Below the pieces are notes generated by a model, which was not told the DNA's origin, did not search any database, and worked only from the letters and a program-made list of their open reading frames with translations. Below are positions 1 to 7,608 of a DNA stretch of 64,000 bases, one piece after another. The position numbers were made by a program, and so were the translations under genes. Origin of the DNA: Candidatus Cybelea sp. (GTDB lineage Bacteria > Vulcanimicrobiota > Vulcanimicrobiia > Vulcanimicrobiales > Vulcanimicrobiaceae); contig DASXFZ010000040.1 in the NCBI GenBank assembly GCA_036489315.1, forward strand, positions 1-64,000. The letters are read 5' to 3'. The stretch's first letter is position 1. Each line of letters opens with the position of its first letter.

Positions 1-378
1 AACGGAAACGGTCCGTACAGCGTCCTAGTCTACGCGCATGGCAGCAAGTCGCCGTCAAGAACGATCACTGACGGCGTGACCGCTCCGGTAGGCATTGCCG
101 TCGATGCACATGGTACTCTCTACGTAGCCAATGAAGCCACAGATAATGTCGAGGAGTATCGTTCAGGTCAGAGTCAGCCGTATCAAACGATTACGGGCGA
201 CATGGACCTACCTGCAGGGATAACGGTGAATAAACAAGGTTGGCTTTACGTAGTCGACGCGGGAAGCATGGTGGTCGTCGAGTTTGCACCGGGTTCGACT
301 ATGCCGTCACGCCGTCAAATCAGCAACGCTCTCTATGACCCGTTCGGGACGGCCTATTCACCTCCGCTGCTACCGTAA
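1..378 (+). CDS. NHL/beta-propeller-like lipoprotein, 3' part
   Basis: The frame is open from base 1, so the 5' end lies outside the window. The visible 125 residues hold repeated blade-like units (VLVYAHGSKSP, GIAVDAHGTLYVANEATDNV, GITVNKQGWLYVVDAGSMVV). These resemble NHL-type six-bladed propeller repeats and match the lipoproteins at 51090-52136 and 57441-59320. Such proteins are usually exported and anchored to the envelope, and their ligand is unknown. Internal ATG codons are not real starts. The propeller-like family call is good; the function is unknown. Confidence 0.7.
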   Translation, partial: NGNGPYSVLVYAHGSKSPSRTITDGVTAPVGIAVDAHGTLYVANEATDNVEEYRSGQSQPYQTITGDMDLPAGITVNKQGWLYVVDAGSMVVVEFAPGSTMPSRRQISNALYDPFGTAYSPPLLP

Positions 379-426
379 GCCCCGCCGTTCTGCCCCATTG
401 CACGGCTTCGCGATCGCGGGGCCTTT
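379..426 (+). terminator. Possible intrinsic terminator after the propeller gene
   Basis: GCCCCGC (379-385) pairs with GCGGGGC (416-422) and is followed by CTTTT. The loop is long (about 30 nt) and may fold further. It starts at the end of the upstream stop codon, as expected for a transcription end. Confidence 0.45.
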
Positions 427-491
427 TCGCAATCAGGCTCTTCGCGACTTCCGACGGCTCGCCGGGTGGAGAGCTGACTAGGCTAAAGGGG

Positions 492-594
492 TTGCTTTAC
501 GGCACGACCGGTCGTGGAAGGCGTCTGTAACGGCGGGACGGTCTACAGCATCGCCCTAAGCGGCATCGTAAAGGTGCTGCATATATTCTGCTAA
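492..594 (+). pseudogene. Relic of a GloVer-repeat lipoprotein gene (3' end, frameshifted)
   Basis: One frame reads LLYGTTGRG. After a one-base slip near 521-523 another frame reads GVCNGGTVYSIALSGIVKVLH before a stop at 592-594. Together they rebuild one GloVer unit of the kind seen intact at 16108-17313. No start or upstream repeats are present, so this is a decayed 3' fragment. It places a GloVer relic just left of the mobile element while an intact GloVer gene lies just right of it. Confidence 0.7.
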
Positions 595-664
595 GGGTCA
601 GCGCCCACGCCTGCATCCCCCGATGAAACCCTCGGAAGCAAGCGGCACCGGAACTGCGGCGGCT

Positions 665-679
665 CTTGTGTAGTATCCC
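665..679. repeat. Flank repeat resembling the right end of the casposon
   Basis: CTTGTGTAGTATCCC matches 14 of 15 bases of the outer end of the right terminal repeat (15960-15974, with C in place of the central G). It sits directly before the left target-site copy. With the left inverted repeat it forms a near-perfect 15-bp inverted pair around the 14-bp duplication. It could be the relic of an earlier tandem casposon or the native leader-like flank of the target. Confidence 0.8.
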
Positions 680-693
680 GCGGCATAATCCAG
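680..693. repeat. Left target-site duplication (14 bp)
   Basis: GCGGCATAATCCAG directly abuts the left terminal inverted repeat and is identical to 15975-15988. A 14-bp duplication is within the length range (about 14-15 bp) reported for casposase integration. It is not part of a recognisable tRNA gene. Confidence 0.93.
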
Positions 694-723
694 GGGATAG
701 TACACAAGGGGCCACAACGTCCG
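694..723 (+). repeat. Left terminal inverted repeat of the casposon (30 bp)
   Basis: It begins GGGATAGTACACAAGG and ends CAACGTCCG. The whole 30 bp is the exact reverse complement of 15945-15974. The match stops abruptly on the inner side. The outer side abuts the 14-bp duplication. Confidence 0.95.
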
Positions 724-795
724 CTCTGGATCGCTTGCCTTGCCGTTCGAGGGCGGACGATAGGCACCTAACTCCAAGATTTGGAAGGCATGCCC

Positions 796-1668
796 ATGCC
801 GATCTCACGCTCCCGGAGCGGGTTGTTTGTTTACACAACTCAATCCGGAACTTCCAATCCTAAGTTCAAGTGCAGTTATAGCCTTGACGAACGGATCGAT
901 TCGGAAGTTGCGCAACTCTGCTGGACTCTGCTACGAAGTATACAGCCCTACTTGGGTGACCAGGTAAACATAAGTGTAAGGAATCATCTAGGTGTCGTCC
1001 GCGAGGCGTTTCCCGATCCTGTACAATCCTGGGTCGTGTACTATGCTGCGTTGATCCTTGGGGCTTCGGACGCCGCGCTAACGCTGGCCGTTCATAACCT
1101 TGGCCGGGAGGAAAGGATTCTCGCGCGGCAGATATTTGAATACACATTTAAAGCGCAATACTTTGCCACCCATCCGAGGCAGGCAAAAACGGAGCTTGAA
1201 ACCGAGCCGTTTCGCGAATTATGGCTACTGGAAGACCTCGGCTACGATCGGAGAATGGCGCGATACCGTAGGCTTAAGACGGAGTGCTTGCAACTTGCTC
1301 GGAAACGTCCAGCACTCTACGCGCACGCTAAGAAAACGCGCCGCCGCGAACCCCCGAGCGTCCCAGATTCGATGGGGCGCAAGAGCCGAAAGCGAGGCGC
1401 AACCTACGGCCTCCACTACAGGCTACGGAGTCAGACGATGCATGGAGGGGTCCTCGGAATGCGTGAAGTCTTCACGGCGCAGGGCATCCAGTTCGATAGT
1501 CGAGAGACGGACCCTAACTTTACCCTGGCGGATATCTGCCGATACTTGATAGCCTTCCTAAAGATAATGAACGGCGTGTTTTCGTTAGGCAAGGCTGGAG
1601 AGATCGACGCATTCCTTAATAATGTCACGCGCATTGAAAACAGGTTATTCTCACACCTAAAGAAGTAA
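796..1668 (+). CDS. DUF5677-like (HEPN-type) cargo protein A
   Basis: About 290 residues and mostly helical. The start at ATG 796 is chosen because AAGG lies 7 bases upstream; ATG 790 and TTG 781 are alternatives. A central block around ARQIFEYTFKAQYF is followed by H-P-R-Q-A. A late block RSQTMHGG fits the R-x4-H spacing of HEPN ribonucleases. The next gene shares the same layout, suggesting an old tandem duplication. It lies just inside the left terminal repeat, a usual place for cargo. The DUF5677-like assignment rests on motif memory; a defence or RNase role is inference. Confidence 0.6.
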   Translation: MPISRSRSGLFVYTTQSGTSNPKFKCSYSLDERIDSEVAQLCWTLLRSIQPYLGDQVNISVRNHLGVVREAFPDPVQSWVVYYAALILGASDAALTLAVHNLGREERILARQIFEYTFKAQYFATHPRQAKTELETEPFRELWLLEDLGYDRRMARYRRLKTECLQLARKRPALYAHAKKTRRREPPSVPDSMGRKSRKRGATYGLHYRLRSQTMHGGVLGMREVFTAQGIQFDSRETDPNFTLADICRYLIAFLKIMNGVFSLGKAGEIDAFLNNVTRIENRLFSHLKK

Positions 1669-1705
1669 CGGGTGACCGTCCGAGCGCGGTGAACTATTGT
1701 CGGCC

Positions 1706-2539
1706 ATGAGTGAGCAAAGCAACGCCATAACGGCTCGTGTTAGTTTAGGGCAGGATACGCGTCAACTGCTACCGGAGATTATCAAATCTCTGGAAGCGAA
1801 CATGAAAGCCGAAACTAGCGAACAGCTTAAGTTCGTGTTGCTCTGGCAGCTAACTCTGGCAACTACGGCCTGGGATGTATCAGAGGCCGCGATTATGATT
1901 GGCTCCCAGGGGTCGGTTCGAGCCGCGAGACTACTCAATCGCTGCCTGTCCGAATACGCGTACCGAACCCATCAGTACAGCAGTTCACCAAGACGTGCGG
2001 AGAAGGATGGCTTACAAGCCGGTGCGATGGCTCGTAAGCTCATGGAACCAGCGGCGCTGAACCTCAAGCGCACCATGTCAGACGCGGAGTACGCCGCATT
2101 CAAAGCCTACCTGGATGCTGCACCTCCTGCACTAAGCTTCACGAAGCTTCGCAAGATGATGAACGCCACGCTGACCCGCATGGGCGTCAAAGATACTTCG
2201 CGCGAAGAGTTTCTCGCTTGGTTAGAAGTTGAATACACGCTTGGCAGCGGGATGGTTCACGGCAGCCAGGTTGCGCTATTGGACGCCTTTCGCAAAGCTG
2301 AGAACGACAGCTTCGAACGGGGTGAGCGGTCGCTGCATTTTCAACGTCAGGATGAGCTTATCCGAACTGCTGCAAGCTTAATTCTGCTCATCGCAGCTAT
2401 CGAGTTATATCATGGCGAGGATTTCGGCGGGCGCGCCCTCGTTCAACGGATGGAGCACGAGTTCTTCGGCGAGCATCGGCTCGTCACAGTGTGGCAGCAT
2501 GACGCACTCTTACCGCTCCTCGGCGTGCGGCGGTCTTGA
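1706..2539 (+). CDS. DUF5677-like cargo protein B
   Basis: 277 residues from ATG 1706 (TTG 1697 is in frame but less likely). The block around CLSEYAYRTHQYSSSPRRAE aligns by eye with FEYTFKAQYFATHPRQA in the preceding gene. GSGMVHGS aligns with RSQTMHGG but lacks the arginine, so any HEPN catalytic motif is lost. A hydrophobic helix (ASLILLIAAIELY) lies near the C-terminus. It follows the first gene by 37 bases on the same strand and probably shares its transcript. It may be a non-catalytic partner of protein A; that is inference. Confidence 0.58.
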   Translation: MSEQSNAITARVSLGQDTRQLLPEIIKSLEANMKAETSEQLKFVLLWQLTLATTAWDVSEAAIMIGSQGSVRAARLLNRCLSEYAYRTHQYSSSPRRAEKDGLQAGAMARKLMEPAALNLKRTMSDAEYAAFKAYLDAAPPALSFTKLRKMMNATLTRMGVKDTSREEFLAWLEVEYTLGSGMVHGSQVALLDAFRKAENDSFERGERSLHFQRQDELIRTAASLILLIAAIELYHGEDFGGRALVQRMEHEFFGEHRLVTVWQHDALLPLLGVRRS

Positions 2540-2551
2540 AATGACCTAGAG

Positions 2552-3961
2552 TCAAGCTCGCTTAGGCTCGACGCGGCCTATTCTTCCGTTGGAGTTTAGG
2601 ACAACGGGAACTACCGCAGTTTCCTGAGTCCCAAAGTATTCTTGGGCGTTGCCAGCAAAACCTAAGATCGATAATAGCATCCGATTCGCAAGGGTTCTAA
2701 GCAATCCGCTTTGGCGGAAGATCAACTGCCATTGAGCATTGTCATCGTAGTCGAAAGCGATAAAACCGGGGTGACTCATTGCGTGACGGTGTTGAAGTGC
2801 ATCACGTTCTGCCTTATTGATAGTGATGCCCGTGGCTTTCCAAAGCTGGCGCTGCTTTTCACTTGACGAATCGGTTACTGCTAGCCCCAAGATGTCCCCC
2901 ACGCGTTTACGAAAACCTGACTCTTCCCGAGGAAGTAGCCCTTTGAGAAAGTCGTCAATGGCCTTTCGTACTATGGGAAGGCGCTTTTTTGAGATGAAGC
3001 GCTGGTGTGACGCTTCGAGTAACCGCGATTCAGCGATTGCGTCGATTGCGGAGCACATATCGCGAATCTCTGCCTCCGTTCCGTTATGGGAAGAAAGCAG
3101 GTATTGCATCGCTACATCGATGCGAACAGCATCAGCAAGGAGGCTCTTGCACCGGTCGAGTAGACGCTCAAGCTGGTCGCCGAAAACGCGCATAGCTCCA
3201 GCATGTATGGTACCTATTGCTGGTGTCGGTGGCCGGTTAGTAAAAGTGTTTATCGTGTCCGCTCGTAGCCACGTTAGGCCGCCGTCTCCGTTTGCTCTGT
3301 ATTGAAAGGCCGGTTCAAGCCACGTCCCAACAGCCAAAGAAAGGACGATCCGCAACGCGGCAAGCCATTCCACCTCAGGACATGAGCCGACCCGAGCGAC
3401 AGCAAAGGCGGTCGCTTCTTGTTTGGGAAACTCGGGAACGTCAATCAGCTGTCTTATCAGGGCGGGAGCACCACCAATGTTGCATCGCAGCCCGCGCTCC
3501 ATGAACCAACGGCGAACTACTCCTGGGGGAACGGGAATCCTATCCGGAAATATAACGGCCGTCGGGCCGCCTACGAGTACCCATACCGTTGTGGCCGGTT
3601 CCTCCTCGGAAATGTGGCGCTTCCAGGTACGAAAATCGACCCTAGCATCTTGGTTGCTGAAGCCTCGCAGAAAGCCCCCAGCAAGTTCAATAGCCGGATC
3701 GGACGCTGTGGCTCCAATTACGGGAGCAATGTCGCCGTAGTTCCCCATATCGGTCCGCCGAAAGCTACCGTCGTCTCGGCAAGTAAGTAACGTCTCAAAA
3801 GGGTTATTCTCTTGAGAGATCACCAAACTTTCAAACGTCCGGTCGCCCTCGCTCACTTCAATCGCGCTCAGCTTCGGCAACACCGGATATGGCGGCTGTT
3901 CGGTAGCCCTGATCAGGACCTCGAAGGTCGGGTCAATCAAAGCTCCTTCGGCTGCTGTCAT
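2552..3961 (-). CDS. HEPN-motif protein, possible anti-phage RNase
   Basis: 469 residues. The N-terminal half is unrecognised. The C-terminal third is helical and carries H-RHAMSH-PG near residues 391-399, which fits the HEPN ribonuclease signature R-polar-x3-H (R392, H397). The long N-terminal domain plus C-terminal HEPN recalls abortive-infection proteins such as ApeA-like families, but I cannot name the family. It lies 36 bases downstream of cas1 on the same strand and is probably co-transcribed with it. It may be defence cargo or a regulator of the element. Confidence 0.62.
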   Translation of the reverse strand: MTAAEGALIDPTFEVLIRATEQPPYPVLPKLSAIEVSEGDRTFESLVISQENNPFETLLTCRDDGSFRRTDMGNYGDIAPVIGATASDPAIELAGGFLRGFSNQDARVDFRTWKRHISEEEPATTVWVLVGGPTAVIFPDRIPVPPGVVRRWFMERGLRCNIGGAPALIRQLIDVPEFPKQEATAFAVARVGSCPEVEWLAALRIVLSLAVGTWLEPAFQYRANGDGGLTWLRADTINTFTNRPPTPAIGTIHAGAMRVFGDQLERLLDRCKSLLADAVRIDVAMQYLLSSHNGTEAEIRDMCSAIDAIAESRLLEASHQRFISKKRLPIVRKAIDDFLKGLLPREESGFRKRVGDILGLAVTDSSSEKQRQLWKATGITINKAERDALQHRHAMSHPGFIAFDYDDNAQWQLIFRQSGLLRTLANRMLLSILGFAGNAQEYFGTQETAVVPVVLNSNGRIGRVEPKRA

Positions 3962-3997
3962 CGATACGGCGGGTAATCGGTTCGCGGTTCGATTTGA

Positions 3998-5323
3998 CTA
4001 CTTTTTAGCTGCACGTCGCCCCGTAATACCAAGCCGGTTGTTCTTTGCGAGCGCCGCGCCACGGGCCTTAGCCGCAGTACCGCCATGCCCAGGGTTCAAT
4101 CCCGCTTCGCGCATTTGGTTGAGCTTGGCCCGCGCTTTTTCTATCGGCCTGGCGACCTCGACGCTGTAGCGCAAGTAGCAATCTCGCCCGCAGAACTTTA
4201 AACCTTTGCGCGGTAACGGCTCCTTACAGTACCCGCACTTTGCCCGCTTCCACATCCTTCGTCTCTCCGCTATTGGCTTCGGTGCCTCACGCAGTAATCG
4301 ACGTGGGATCGTGGTTCGGCGCAGCTGCTTTGCATAATCATTCGCTATTCTGAGGGCGGCCTCGGCGAACCGGGGCGCCAGGGCAGACGCGAGAGTTTCG
4401 GTCAGGTCAGGATCGAGCCGGACAACGCCGTCGCGCAGTTCGTGAAACATAGCAGGAACCAGTTTCTGCTTGTGAAGCAGTTCCAGCGCCCAGACATCGG
4501 CCTTGGTCCGCAGAGGCTCCAGCAGATCGTAGATGAACGATTCTCGCAGCCTATCATCAACGTGGAGTAATCCGAGGTCTGGGTCGAGCCCAACCGCTTC
4601 GCAAGCGATTCGCGTCTCCACTTCGAGCAAGGTGTAGCAGTAGTTGAGCACAGCATTGAACGGATCGGTAGCATCCCGAACCCGCTCCCGCAGTCCGTTC
4701 GTACGAGGCGAGATCGCGGCCCAATGTCTCGGGATTCGCTTCAGCGCCCATTCCCGCCACGGCAGAGGCGTAGCGACGAGAAGCTCCCAGTAAACCTGAG
4801 CCGCTCTCCCCTCAAGCGTCAGGAAATCAACTAGCGTCTTGGCCGCCGACAGGGACGCGATGCAAGACTGGATTTGTTCGACGGCTCTCGTTCGCGCGCT
4901 CGCGTTTCCGATATTCAGGCGCGCGAAGTCTCGCTCGATGGCCTCGACCTGCGAATCCATCTTCTTCGTGAGAAGGTAGCGCGCGAGGAGCAATGCGTCA
5001 TCGGTCACTGCGCTGATCGCCTGCGCCCGCTTGACAGGTCCGTCGTGCGGGGCGTCCGGCACCAGGCAGTTGAGCAACGTGCTATCCGAGGCCACGAACG
5101 AAACTGCGATCCCCATGCGGGCACACCAGTCGATAGCCCCCATGGACATTGTTCCTCCTTTAGCCCGCACGATGATGCGCTCGATCTCGCATCGGCCTCG
5201 CGGGAATCGGATTTCTCGGACCTCGCCCTCGCTCGGAAACCCGTCCCGAACCACGAGATGGCCTCGTTCGACGTAAAGACTGGCATCGTAACCGTCAACG
5301 GTAAGAACGCTAGATAGATTCAT
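3998..5323 (-). CDS. cas1: Casposase: Cas1 integrase with C-terminal zinc finger
   Basis: 441 residues. The start at 5323 (MNLSSVLTVDGY) has GGGAAGG about 6 bases upstream; a longer start at 5356 is less likely. An N-terminal beta-rich Cas1 domain runs to about residue 85, then an all-helical domain. Catalytic residues are visible: E171 in LEGRAAQVYW, H254 in LGLLHVDD, D266 in FIYDLLEPLR, with the DPFNAVLNYCYTLLE core. After residue 360 comes CGYC-x11-CGRDC, a likely zinc finger. A basic G/A/R-rich tail follows and resembles NUMOD3-like DNA-binding segments. It overlaps the upstream HTH gene by 14 bases. No cas2 or CRISPR array is nearby. Its setting between matching inverted repeats supports the casposase role: cutting and joining element ends into a 14-bp target. 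Confidence 0.94.
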   Translation of the reverse strand: MNLSSVLTVDGYDASLYVERGHLVVRDGFPSEGEVREIRFPRGRCEIERIIVRAKGGTMSMGAIDWCARMGIAVSFVASDSTLLNCLVPDAPHDGPVKRAQAISAVTDDALLLARYLLTKKMDSQVEAIERDFARLNIGNASARTRAVEQIQSCIASLSAAKTLVDFLTLEGRAAQVYWELLVATPLPWREWALKRIPRHWAAISPRTNGLRERVRDATDPFNAVLNYCYTLLEVETRIACEAVGLDPDLGLLHVDDRLRESFIYDLLEPLRTKADVWALELLHKQKLVPAMFHELRDGVVRLDPDLTETLASALAPRFAEAALRIANDYAKQLRRTTIPRRLLREAPKPIAERRRMWKRAKCGYCKEPLPRKGLKFCGRDCYLRYSVEVARPIEKARAKLNQMREAGLNPGHGGTAAKARGAALAKNNRLGITGRRAAKK

Positions 5324-6341
5324 GTGACACCTTCCCAAATGAAATCGTTCTACCAACTTGGTCGGCCCACTGCTTTACCAACTGGACATCAGCGATGATC
5401 CGTTCCATATTTCCAGCGCGCACTTGTTGCGCCAGTTTCTTCGAATACTCATTATCGCGACAAGTGGCTGTCATGGCACACAGCAGCGGGGCGAGAAATC
5501 GATCAACGACCTGTTTGTCCTTGGGGCCGAGCCAATCAGTATCGGACGCATTCATCCTAGGAAATGCCGAGACTACGGCGGGAAGGGATCGTGCTACAAG
5601 TTCGACCGCCCAGTAGACACTCGTCGGATTTCCCGTGGCAATCTCTCTTACCGCCATCAACATCGCATTTTCGCCGTCCAGTCGTAGCAGTTGTGAGAAC
5701 TCCGAAGTCTCGGAGAGCAGCGTTTGGAGCACCTGTTCGGCTGGTGGATTTGGGTTATTCCCGATTACGACAGCCAATTGCCGCACGTCGCGTGCTATGG
5801 CGCCGAATGGTGGTGACGGCCTCACGGACGTATGCAACACGAGGGCGATCAAAGCTGCCGCGACCTCTCTTGCTAAGGAAGACCGCCCCAAGCTGGGGAT
5901 TACCTTGAGCACGATCTTCCGAGCCAGGTAGCCCCCGAGTTTCTTCGCTGTGCCTAGGATTCCAAGGTGAAACCCTTCGTTTCGCCTGCCGAGACCGTTA
6001 ATTGTGCGAAGCCAGAAGCCCTGAAACAATCGCACTGTTAAATCGAGGTGCTCACAAACGAGCTCTGGACTTATGTCGCGCGCTCCCTCGTAGCAGAGCC
6101 AGAACGCGATCTCGCTACTACGGACCCGTTTAGATTCGAGGCGAGCAAGTATGCGGGCTATCGAGATGAGCCGATCTCGCTGTATCGCGGTGTATCCGTA
6201 GGCGGGCGATCTTCCCGGGCGTGACTCGCAGAGTAGCCCGGCTGAGTGCCAGCGATCTACCTGGTCGTCGCCCGGCACCGAATAGCCCGCACGAGCGATC
6301 TGCTGCAAGACCTCGCGTCGTGGAATGACTTGTTCTTCCAT
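5310..6341 (-). CDS. MerR-like winged-HTH protein upstream of cas1
   Basis: 343 residues from ATG 6341. Residues about 8-75 resemble a MerR-type DNA-binding head (RREVLQQIARAGYSVPGDDQVDRWHSAG, then a wing and FW-x-L-C-Y). The remainder is helical and unrecognised. Helix-turn-helix genes next to cas1 are common in casposons, where they may bind element ends or control expression. The 3' end overlaps cas1 by 14 bases, so the two are translationally coupled. It is transcribed divergently from 6458 across a 116-bp gap. The ribosome site is poor: AAAGG directly abuts the ATG. Confidence 0.65.
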   Translation of the reverse strand: MEEQVIPRREVLQQIARAGYSVPGDDQVDRWHSAGLLCESRPGRSPAYGYTAIQRDRLISIARILARLESKRVRSSEIAFWLCYEGARDISPELVCEHLDLTVRLFQGFWLRTINGLGRRNEGFHLGILGTAKKLGGYLARKIVLKVIPSLGRSSLAREVAAALIALVLHTSVRPSPPFGAIARDVRQLAVVIGNNPNPPAEQVLQTLLSETSEFSQLLRLDGENAMLMAVREIATGNPTSVYWAVELVARSLPAVVSAFPRMNASDTDWLGPKDKQVVDRFLAPLLCAMTATCRDNEYSKKLAQQVRAGNMERIIADVQLVKQWADQVGRTISFGKVSHESI

Positions 6342-6457
6342 CCTTTAGTGTTCGCGCAAGGCGTCCATTTTTCCGCGATTTACTGAGGACAATGCCTCGC
6401 AACCTTGGAGCCATGCTGTAGGCCTCCCACTCCCCGCCCTAAGGAGGTTCTCACACC

Positions 6458-6973
6458 ATGCCAAGGCGCAAAAGACCCAAGAAAGTTAGCAAAATCCACC
6501 TCAAGGCGATGACGAAGCGTCAGAATGACGCGTATCGTCGCAGCCTGGATACGGTCGCGTTGAAGCGCCGCAATCCGCATCTGTCGCTCACGAAAGCGGC
6601 TACATCGAGCGGAACTACTTTGACGACTATTCGTAAATACGTCGGAAGTGCCTTAGACGTGCGCTCTGGCCGGTTTGACGTTAAGCCGACGGACCGGCTG
6701 CCGCGACCCATGCGTATGCTAACGCCAGCAGGCGAGATTTCGGTCCTAACGACCAGCTCGCGAACTGCTTCGCAGATCGGTCATTATAACAACGCCGTGC
6801 GAGCTTTCCTTATAACCGGCGATGAAAGCTCCCTCCAACTGTTCGAGGGCCTGTCGATTCGTAGCGACGGCAAGACGTACGCCTTCGTTACTGACCGAAC
6901 AACACTCAATCGGCTCGCTCGCGCCGGAGCCGTGCATTTCCTTGATATCTACGCGTCGGAGCCAGAATCATGA
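6458..6973 (+). CDS. Conserved-looking casposon protein with basic N-terminus
   Basis: 171 residues, not recognised. ATG 6458 is backed by a perfect AAGGAGG at 6441-6447. The first 25 residues are very basic (MPRRKRPKKVSKIHLKAM). Residues about 40-62 (LTKAATSSGTTLTTIRKYVG) look like a helix-turn-helix. The C-terminal half (DGKTYAFVTDRTTLNRLARAG) looks like a small alpha/beta domain. It overlaps the HNH gene by 4 bases (ATGA) and leads the polymerase operon. A DNA-binding role in replication or transposition is plausible but inferred. Confidence 0.6.
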   Translation: MPRRKRPKKVSKIHLKAMTKRQNDAYRRSLDTVALKRRNPHLSLTKAATSSGTTLTTIRKYVGSALDVRSGRFDVKPTDRLPRPMRMLTPAGEISVLTTSSRTASQIGHYNNAVRAFLITGDESSLQLFEGLSIRSDGKTYAFVTDRTTLNRLARAGAVHFLDIYASEPES

Positions 6974-7608
6974 GCGATTACCCGCACCAGAATCGGCGTG
7001 ATACGCGTATAATTAAAAAGCTAGTTAAGCTGGGCACGGACAACCCGGTTTGTAACTATTGCGGCGCAAGAGACTGCCGATTTCTGATCGTCCTGGGAAC
7101 AACTGGCGAAGAAGCGATCATTTCTTGTCTCAACTGCCGTGCCAAACAAAGGCAGGTCTCCGCGAAAGCGCTCGAACGCAAACGCAAACGGTTCGTCGAG
7201 GCTGGCTATCCATACCCTGCTTGCGTGGTATGCAACGAGTCCGACTTACGGGCGCTCGAACGCGATCATCTCAGTGGCGGTGCAAACAGTTTATTGATTG
7301 AGCCGTTGTGCCTCAATCATCATGCAATAAAATCGGACGAGGCTGAGGATCACTTTCCTGAGTTACGGTTGCGCGACCTAAATCGATCAGCGTTGCTCAA
7401 ACAGGCCGCCTTTGAAATCGGCTTGGCACTAGTGCTCTTGCTTATCGCGTCAGTCCGCGAAGAGGCTGACTCGATGGGCATTTTCTTCGGAATCGTAGCC
7501 TTATCCCTATTTGGCTGGGCCGCGTGGAACGTCAAGGCGGATCGATATTTCGCGGACACGGTGGGAATCGAATACGACCGACACATCTACGCTGAGGTGC
7601 CATCATGA
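6970..7608 (+). CDS. HNH nuclease with C-terminal membrane segments
   Basis: 212 residues. Two Cys pairs near the start (C28-x2-C31, C53-x2-C56) suggest a zinc ribbon. A McrA-like HNH core follows: C85-x2-C88, E97-R-D-H100, N106, then C114-L-N-H-H118. HNH nucleases are frequent casposon genes with an unknown exact role. Unusually, residues about 147-186 form two hydrophobic stretches (IGLALVLLLIA and MGIFFGIVALSLFGWAAW), likely membrane spans. ATGA overlaps join it to both neighbours, so it is co-translated with the polymerase. Confidence 0.8.
   Translation: MSDYPHQNRRDTRIIKKLVKLGTDNPVCNYCGARDCRFLIVLGTTGEEAIISCLNCRAKQRQVSAKALERKRKRFVEAGYPYPACVVCNESDLRALERDHLSGGANSLLIEPLCLNHHAIKSDEAEDHFPELRLRDLNRSALLKQAAFEIGLALVLLLIASVREEADSMGIFFGIVALSLFGWAAWNVKADRYFADTVGIEYDRHIYAEVPS

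Noticed and set aside
680-693. tRNA gene as target site
   Set aside because: Neither flank can be folded into a tRNA or its 3' end; no T-arm motif is visible.
3998-5323. CRISPR-Cas adaptation locus
   Set aside because: Cas1 is present, but no cas2 or interference gene and no spaced direct repeats are seen. Terminal repeats and target duplication favour a casposon.
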